Assembly: GCA_002314055.1 (NCBI GenBank)
Contig: DCBP01000010.1
Coordinates: forward strand, 17,991-28,112
DNA length: 10,122 nucleotides
Source: Prevotella sp. UBA1104
GTDB taxonomy: Bacteria > Bacteroidota > Bacteroidia > Bacteroidales > Bacteroidaceae
Direction: 5' to 3'
The number at the start of each line of letters is the position of its first letter. Within the stretch, counting starts at the first letter, position 1. The notes below the pieces were generated by a model that ran no database searches, had not been told where the DNA came from, and saw only the letters and a list, made by a program, of their open reading frames with translations. Shown here piece after piece: positions 6,368 through 10,122 of the stretch. A program made the translations under genes and the position numbers.

Positions 6368-6687
6368 TATTTGATTTCCTCCCCTGACTTTTTAGCGATG
6401 CGAACCTTCTTGCCCTCATCGTTCTTCTTGATTGCGATACGAGTAGCCTTGCCACTCTTAGGATCTATCAGACTCAAATTCGAGATATGGATAGAAGCTT
6501 CCTGCTTCACGATACCTCCCTGAGGGTTCTTTGCACTTGGCTTCATGCTCTTAGAGACCATGTTCACACCCTCTACGATAGCACGCTGCTTGTCAACCAA
6601 GACCTTCAGCACCTTACCAGTCTTGCCCTTATCCTCACCGGCGAGAACAATGACTGTATCGTTTTTCTTAATATGTAACTTACTCAT
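6367..6687 (-). CDS. rplX: 50S ribosomal protein L24
   Basis: Assembly-initiating 50S protein that binds the 5' region of 23S rRNA and sits near the exit-tunnel rim. The product has 106 residues, typical of bacterial L24. It has an N-terminal KOW motif (VIVLAGEDKGKTGKVLKVL, about residues 12-30) and the conserved VEGVNMVSKSMKPSAKNPQG (about 38-57), followed by EASIHISNLSLIDPKSGKAT. The lysine-rich C-terminus ends KKSGEEIK. The codons for the last residues double as the Shine-Dalgarno region of rplE, and the stop codon overlaps the rplE start by one base. It follows rplN by 19 nt without a Shine-Dalgarno sequence of its own. Confidence 0.97.
   Translation of the reverse strand: MSKLHIKKNDTVIVLAGEDKGKTGKVLKVLVDKQRAIVEGVNMVSKSMKPSAKNPQGGIVKQEASIHISNLSLIDPKSGKATRIAIKKNDEGKKVRIAKKSGEEIK
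6378..6382 (-). promoter_or_regulatory. Shine-Dalgarno site of rplE inside rplX
   Basis: On the minus strand GGAGG (within GGGGAGGAAA) lies ten bases before the rplE ATG, in the codons for Gly-Glu-Glu near the end of rplX. The spacing is slightly long but usable. Together with the TAATG overlap it suggests re-initiation of ribosomes finishing rplX. Because it is coding sequence for a charged C-terminus, a chance match is possible. Confidence 0.55.
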
Positions 6688-6706
6688 TAATCTATTACTT
6701 TAAATA

Positions 6707-7072
6707 TTAAAGAACCTCAGGTGCCAAAGAAACGACTTTCATGTTGACTGCACGCAACTCACGAGCAACAGGACCGAAGATACGGCTACCGCGAAGCTCA
6801 CCAGCATTGTTCAACAAAACACAAGCATTGTCGTCGAAACGGATATATGAACCGTCGGCACGACGAATCTCCTTCTTTGTGCGAACAATCAAAGCCTTTG
6901 ATACTGCACCCTTTTTCAAATCACTTGACGGGATCACGTTCTTGACAGCAACGACAATCACGTCACCAACACTTGCGTAACGGCGGCGTGTTCCACCGAG
7001 CACACGGATGCACAGAGCCTCACGAGCGCCGCTGTTATCACATACAGTAAGTCTTGATTCTGCTTGTATCAT
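6707..7072 (-). CDS. rplN: 50S ribosomal protein L14
   Basis: Large-subunit interface protein forming bridge B8 with 16S rRNA and the docking surface for the silencing factor RsfS. The product has 121 residues, the standard length. It opens MIQAESRLTVCDNSGAREAL and continues with CIRVLGGTRRRYASVGDVIV (about 21-40), the conserved KGAVSKALIVRTKKEIRR (about 54-71), GSYIRFDDNACVLLNN and GSRIFGPVARELR (about 95-107). It starts 3 nt after rpsQ. In E. coli the spc operon begins with rplN behind its own promoter, but here the gap is too short for one, so it is probably read through from the S10-type genes. Confidence 0.98.
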   Translation of the reverse strand: MIQAESRLTVCDNSGAREALCIRVLGGTRRRYASVGDVIVVAVKNVIPSSDLKKGAVSKALIVRTKKEIRRADGSYIRFDDNACVLLNNAGELRGSRIFGPVARELRAVNMKVVSLAPEVL

Positions 7073-7075
7073 ATT

Positions 7076-7333
7076 TTACTTAGCTTTTTCAATTATTTGA
7101 ACTAATCTCCATCTCTTTGTCTTACTCAAAGGACGGGTCTCCATAATGAGGACAGTATCACCTACATTAGCCTCATTCTTTTCATCATGAGCGTGGTACT
7201 TCTTTGTCTTCTGGACAAACTTACCATATATCGGGTGCATCTCCTTGAACTTAGAAGCAATAACAATGGTTTTATCCATTTTGTTGCTGATTACAACACC
7301 CGTTCTTGTCTTTCTTAAATTTCTTGTTTCCAT
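7076..7333 (-). CDS. rpsQ: 30S ribosomal protein S17
   Basis: Primary 16S rRNA-binding protein with an OB fold that organises the 5' domain of the small subunit. The product has 85 residues from ATG 7333-7331, starting METRNLRKTRTGVVISNKMD. It contains the conserved KFKEMHPIYGKFVQKTKKYH (about 29-48), AHDEKNEANVGDTVLI and the signature METRPLSKTKRWRLV. An in-frame ATG at 7342-7340, two bases after the rpmC stop, would add three residues. I prefer the inner start because remembered Bacteroidales homologues begin at MExRNLRK. Neither start has a Shine-Dalgarno sequence. It lies between rpmC and rplN (3 nt), as in the canonical S10 order. Confidence 0.95.
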   Translation of the reverse strand: METRNLRKTRTGVVISNKMDKTIVIASKFKEMHPIYGKFVQKTKKYHAHDEKNEANVGDTVLIMETRPLSKTKRWRLVQIIEKAK

Positions 7334-7344
7334 CTGGACCATTG

Positions 7345-7539
7345 TTATTTGTTAAGTTCTCTCTCGCGAAGTACTGTCTTCATACGTGCGATGTCACGAC
7401 GTGCCAACTTAATCTGAGATGGATTCTCAAGAGGAGTGATCGCATGATTAAGCTTCATCTGATTGTACTTTGCAACCTCTGACTCTATTCTCTCAGCCAA
7501 ATCCTTGGTTTCGAGGTCTCTTACTTCTTTAATCTTCAT
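7345..7539 (-). CDS. rpmC: 50S ribosomal protein L29
   Basis: Small, mainly helical large-subunit protein at the exit-tunnel rim next to L23, where trigger factor and SRP dock. The product has 64 residues, the usual size, forming two long antiparallel helices. It starts MKIKEVRDLETKDLAERIES, has the linker ITPLENPSQIKLARRDIARM (about residues 34-53) and closes KTVLRERELNK. It starts two bases after the rplP stop and ends two bases before a possible rpsQ start, so translation along rplP-rpmC-rpsQ is probably coupled. No Shine-Dalgarno sequence is seen. Confidence 0.97.
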   Translation of the reverse strand: MKIKEVRDLETKDLAERIESEVAKYNQMKLNHAITPLENPSQIKLARRDIARMKTVLRERELNK

Positions 7540-7541
7540 AA

Positions 7542-7970
7542 TTAAGCGTTTTTATCGTAATCACGTCTAACAATAAACTTTGTCTTAACAGGCAACTTCT
7601 GTGCTGCGAGACGAAGAGCCTCCTTTGCGATGTCGAAAGATACTCCCTCAACCTCGAAAAGCACGCGTCCCGGAGTTACAGGGGCAACCCAACCTGCTGG
7701 ATCTCCCTTTCCTTTACCCATTCGGACATCGGCAGGCTTACGGGTGATTGGCTTGTCCGGGAATATACGGATCCAAACCTGACCCTCACGCTGCATGTAA
7801 CGATTGACAGCGACACGAGCTGCCTCTATCTGGCGGCTATCCAACCATTTTGCCTCAAGTGTCTTGATGCCGAATGATCCGAAAGCCAGCTGTGTACCTC
7901 TGTGGGCGTTGCCTTTATTACCGCGTCCATCTTGAGGTCTTCTGTATTTTACTCTTTTAGGCTGTAACAT
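7542..7970 (-). CDS. rplP: 50S ribosomal protein L16
   Basis: Large-subunit protein near the A-site tRNA elbow and 5S rRNA, needed for late 50S assembly. The product has 142 residues, close to the family norm. It begins MLQPKRVKYRRPQDGRGNKG and has FGSFGIKTLEAKWLDSRQIEAAR (about 30-52), the conserved REGQVWIRIFPDKPITRKP (about 61-79) and RMGKGKG (83-89). Arg83 is the counterpart of E. coli Arg81, which a dioxygenase hydroxylates there; whether it is modified here is unknown. It ends KFIVRRDYDKNA. It follows rpsC by 14 nt and precedes rpmC by 2 nt. Confidence 0.98.
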   Translation of the reverse strand: MLQPKRVKYRRPQDGRGNKGNAHRGTQLAFGSFGIKTLEAKWLDSRQIEAARVAVNRYMQREGQVWIRIFPDKPITRKPADVRMGKGKGDPAGWVAPVTPGRVLFEVEGVSFDIAKEALRLAAQKLPVKTKFIVRRDYDKNA

Positions 7971-7984
7971 GTTTGTTTCAAACT

Positions 7985-8704
7985 TTAACGGTTATTGTTT
8001 CTCTTACGGTTACCTCTTGGCTTGCCACCCTGACGTCCGTTAGACTTCTCCTGTGTGAAGTTTGGTGTAAGGTCAACCTTACCGTAAACCTCACCGCGGC
8101 AAATCCAAACCTTAATACCCAGCAGACCTACCTTAGTAAGAGCCTCTGCCTGGCAGTAGTCAATGTCTGCACGGAATGTGTGCAGAGGAGTACGACCCTC
8201 CTTGTACATTTCCTTACGAGCCATCTCGGCACCGTTCAAACGGCCTGTGATCTGAATCTTGATTCCCTCGGCACCTGCACGCATTGTGTTTGCTACAGCC
8301 ATCTTGATAGCACGACGGTAAGCAATCTTACCCTCAACCTGTCTTGCTATATTATTAGCAACGATAGATGCGTCAAGCTCTGGTTTCTTAACCTCGTAAA
8401 TGTTAATCTGAATCTCCTTATCGTAGAGCTTCTTCAGCTCTTCCTTCAACTTGTCAACGTCCTGACCACCTTTACCGATGACGAGACCCGGACGGGCTGT
8501 ACATATAGTGATAGTAACAAGTTTCAAAGTACGCTCGATGACGATGCGAGAAACGCTTGCCTTAGCAAGACGCTCGTTAAGATACTTACGGATCTTGGTA
8601 TCCTCTACCAGGTTATCTCCGAAGTTCTTTCCACCGAACCAATTTGAGTCCCAACCTCTAATGATTCCAAGACGGTTGCTTATTGGATTTACTTTCTGTC
8701 CCAT
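7985..8704 (-). CDS. rpsC: 30S ribosomal protein S3
   Basis: Small-subunit head protein at the mRNA entry tunnel. The product has 239 residues. It starts MGQKVNPISNRLGIIRGWDS and holds a type II KH domain with the loop GKGG at 77-80. The pair Arg130-Arg131 with Lys134 matches the E. coli residues needed for ribosomal mRNA helicase activity. The C-terminal domain includes GAEGIKIQITGRLNGAEMAR (about 144-163) and LHTFRADIDYCQAEALTKVG. The tail after residue 215 is rich in Gly, Lys, Arg and Asn and probably disordered. It lies 9 nt after rplV. A long open frame on the opposite strand is only its shadow. Confidence 0.98.
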   Translation of the reverse strand: MGQKVNPISNRLGIIRGWDSNWFGGKNFGDNLVEDTKIRKYLNERLAKASVSRIVIERTLKLVTITICTARPGLVIGKGGQDVDKLKEELKKLYDKEIQINIYEVKKPELDASIVANNIARQVEGKIAYRRAIKMAVANTMRAGAEGIKIQITGRLNGAEMARKEMYKEGRTPLHTFRADIDYCQAEALTKVGLLGIKVWICRGEVYGKVDLTPNFTQEKSNGRQGGKPRGNRKRNNNR

Positions 8705-8713
8705 TCTACTATA

Positions 8714-9118
8714 TTATTTTTCATCATTAGTTTTGGCATCAACAAACAGAGTGATGTGGTTGCTACGCTTGCGAATTCTGTAGCCACGACCCTGTGGTGC
8801 CGGTCTCATACGTTTCATTGTAACGCCCTCGTCAACGAAGACCTTAGAGATATAAAGTTCACCGTCTTCAGCCTTACGGTCATTTTTTGTCTCCCAGTTT
8901 GCGATAGCTGAGCGCAACAGTTTCTCTACGTCTGCAGCAGCAGCCTTGTTAGAGAACTTGAGGACGCCAAGAGCGCGGTTAACTTCCATGCCACGCACCA
9001 TGTCAACAACATAGCGCATTTTACGTGGAGAAGAAGGCACGCCGTTGAGCTTCGCAAAATACATTGTTTTCAAGGCTTCTTTTCTTTTCTCAGCCGATAA
9101 TTTCTTTCTTGCTCCCAT
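8714..9118 (-). CDS. rplV: 50S ribosomal protein L22
   Basis: Large-subunit protein that touches all 23S rRNA domains. Its beta-hairpin lines the peptide exit tunnel at the constriction, where macrolide-resistance changes occur in other bacteria. The product has 134 residues, somewhat longer than the roughly 110 of E. coli, mostly through an N-terminal extension (MGARKKLSAEKRKEALKTMY). The core has LNGVPSSPRKMRYVVDMVRG (about 24-43), SNKAAAADVEKLLRSAIANW and the hairpin region MKRMRPAPQGRGYRIRKRSN (about 101-120), which looks intact. It follows rpsS by 29 nt and precedes rpsC by 9 nt. The leader is A-rich without a Shine-Dalgarno sequence. Confidence 0.98.
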   Translation of the reverse strand: MGARKKLSAEKRKEALKTMYFAKLNGVPSSPRKMRYVVDMVRGMEVNRALGVLKFSNKAAAADVEKLLRSAIANWETKNDRKAEDGELYISKVFVDEGVTMKRMRPAPQGRGYRIRKRSNHITLFVDAKTNDEK

Positions 9119-9147
9119 TTTAATTTCTTTTTACAATGGTTTGCCTG

Positions 9148-9414
9148 TTATTTCTTATTACCTGCATGGCCGCCGAATCTACGAGTTGGTGAGAACTCAC
9201 CAAGCTTGTGACCTACCATATTCTCGGTAATATAAACAGGAATAAATTTATTTCCGTTATGAACTGCAACAGTGTGTCCCACGAAATCCGGGGAAATCAT
9301 TGATGCTCTAGCCCATGTTTTAACGACACTCTTCTTTCCGCTTTCATTCATAGCGAGAATCTTCTTCTCGAGAGACACGTTAATATACGGACCTTTTTTT
9401 AATGAACGACTCAT
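9148..9414 (-). CDS. rpsS: 30S ribosomal protein S19
   Basis: Small-subunit head protein that pairs with S13, contacts the A-site finger of 23S rRNA and helps hold the tRNA. The product has 88 residues, a typical length. It begins MSRSLKKGPYINVSLEKKIL and holds KTWARASMISPDFVGHTVAV (about 33-52) and HNGNKFIPVYITENMVGHKL (about 53-72). It ends with the signature GEFSPTRRFGGHAGNKK. It lies 21 nt after rplB and 29 nt before rplV. Only a weak AGAG precedes the ATG. Confidence 0.98.
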   Translation of the reverse strand: MSRSLKKGPYINVSLEKKILAMNESGKKSVVKTWARASMISPDFVGHTVAVHNGNKFIPVYITENMVGHKLGEFSPTRRFGGHAGNKK

Positions 9415-9435
9415 AATTTACTCTAATTAACTTGA

Positions 9436-10122
9436 TTATTTCTTAGCTCTTTCAATAATATACTTGTTAGAAAGCTTCTTAGGAGCTCTTGTCTTGAGTC
9501 CCTTAGCGTACAAGCCCTTACGTGAACGTGGGTGACCTCCAGACTGACGTCCTTCACCACCACCCATTGGGTGATCAACTGGGTTCATAACAACACCACG
9601 GTTGTGAGGACGACGTCCGAGCCAACGTGTGCGACCAGCCTTACCAGACTGCTCAAGAGCGTGGTCAGAGTTTCCTACGCTACCGATGGTAGCCTTACAA
9701 GCACTAAGAATCTGACGAGTCTCGCCAGAAGGGAGTTTAATAACACAATAACTGCCCTCACGAGAAGTCAACTGAGCAAAATTACCTGCCGAACGAACGA
9801 GCAGAGCACCCTGACCTGGACGCAACTCAATATTATGAATTACTGTACCGACAGGAATGTTTGCGAGCGGAAGAGTGTTTCCAATCTCCGGAGCTGCATC
9901 CTTACCTGACATCAGAGTTGTTCCCACCTGCAGTCCATTGGGAGCAATAATGTAACGTTTTTCACCATCTGCATAGAACAACAGAGCGATACGAGCCGAA
10001 CGGTTTGGATCATACTCTATTGTCTTTACTACAGCTGGAACACCATCTTTCTCTCGTTTGAAGTCGATCAGACGGAACTTCCTCTTGTGACCGCCGCCAC
10101 GATAGCGAACAGTCATCTTACC
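9436..10122 (-). CDS. rplB: 50S ribosomal protein L2, 5' end cut by window edge
   Basis: One of the largest 50S proteins, needed for subunit joining and close to the peptidyl transferase centre. The frame is open to the window edge and 228 codons are visible, so about 46 N-terminal residues of the roughly 274-residue family lie outside. The internal ATG at 10116 (MTVRYRGGGHKRKFR) is not the true start. Seen in order are the DFKRxKDGVPAVV motif, EYDPNRSARIALL, the IPVGTVIHNIELRPGQGALL stretch, SAGNFAQLTSREGSY, and MNPVDHPMGGGEGR. The His in VDHP corresponds to E. coli His229, implicated in peptidyl transfer. The second His of the common HPHGGG form is Met here, which I recall as normal for Bacteroidales. 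The C-terminus ends KYIIERAKK, and rpsS follows after 21 nt. Confidence 0.97.
   Translation of the reverse strand, partial: GKMTVRYRGGGHKRKFRLIDFKREKDGVPAVVKTIEYDPNRSARIALLFYADGEKRYIIAPNGLQVGTTLMSGKDAAPEIGNTLPLANIPVGTVIHNIELRPGQGALLVRSAGNFAQLTSREGSYCVIKLPSGETRQILSACKATIGSVGNSDHALEQSGKAGRTRWLGRRPHNRGVVMNPVDHPMGGGEGRQSGGHPRSRKGLYAKGLKTRAPKKLSNKYIIERAKK

Noticed and set aside
7973..8647. A 224-codon open frame on the plus strand opposite rpsC.
   Set aside because: It lies antisense to a clear S3 gene. Its translation is rich in Leu, Thr, Val and Cys with no recognisable domain, as expected from reading a conserved gene backwards. The other plus-strand frames in the window are similar shadows.
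9590..9600. Met in place of His in the HPHGGG motif of L2, as a possible active-site change.
   Set aside because: The essential His (VDHP) is kept, and the HPM form is, from memory, usual in Bacteroidales L2.
1..10122. Search by eye for tRNAs, mobile elements, CRISPR repeats, riboswitches and foreign genes.
   Set aside because: Coding sequence fills nearly the whole window with conserved ribosomal genes on one strand. No leftover stretch is long enough for such elements and no repeats were seen.

Overview
The window is one uninterrupted block of the large S10-spc-alpha ribosomal protein gene cluster of a bacterium, read entirely on the minus strand. Transcription enters at the right-hand end (10122) and leaves at the left-hand end (1). 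The organism is very probably a member of the Bacteroidota, order Bacteroidales, and Prevotella-like. The basis is the gene order (secY followed directly by map, infA, rpmJ and rpsM, with no adk), zinc-free forms of S14 and L36, AT-rich leaders mostly without Shine-Dalgarno sequences, and protein sequences resembling Prevotella/Bacteroides homologues recalled from memory. No database search was run.

Layout in transcription order. S10-type part: rplB (L2, cut at its 5' end by the window edge), rpsS (S19), rplV (L22), rpsC (S3), rplP (L16), rpmC (L29), rpsQ (S17). spc-type part: rplN (L14), rplX (L24), rplE (L5), rpsN (S14), rpsH (S8), rplF (L6), rplR (L18), rpsE (S5), rpmD (L30), rplO (L15), secY (protein translocation channel). 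These are followed by map (methionine aminopeptidase), infA (translation initiation factor IF-1), rpmJ (L36) and rpsM (S13, cut at its 3' end). That is 22 protein genes, 20 of them complete. No RNA gene, mobile element, CRISPR array or large repeat was found.

The genes are packed tightly. Most gaps are under 30 nt, and rplX and rplE share one base. Only two gaps stand out: 62 nt between rpsN and rpsH, holding a small perfect hairpin, and 78 nt of very AT-rich sequence between rpmJ and rpsM. No gene-free stretch reaches 300 bases. Together the products build both ribosomal subunits, start translation (IF-1), trim the initiator methionine (Map) and form the channel that exports or inserts nascent proteins (SecY).

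This is a conserved housekeeping region with no sign of a new system. The points worth a second look are small: strong Shine-Dalgarno sequences in front of only a few genes (rplE, rplF, rpmD, weaker at rplO) in a lineage that mostly does not use them, the hairpin before rpsH, and the cysteine-poor S14 and L36.
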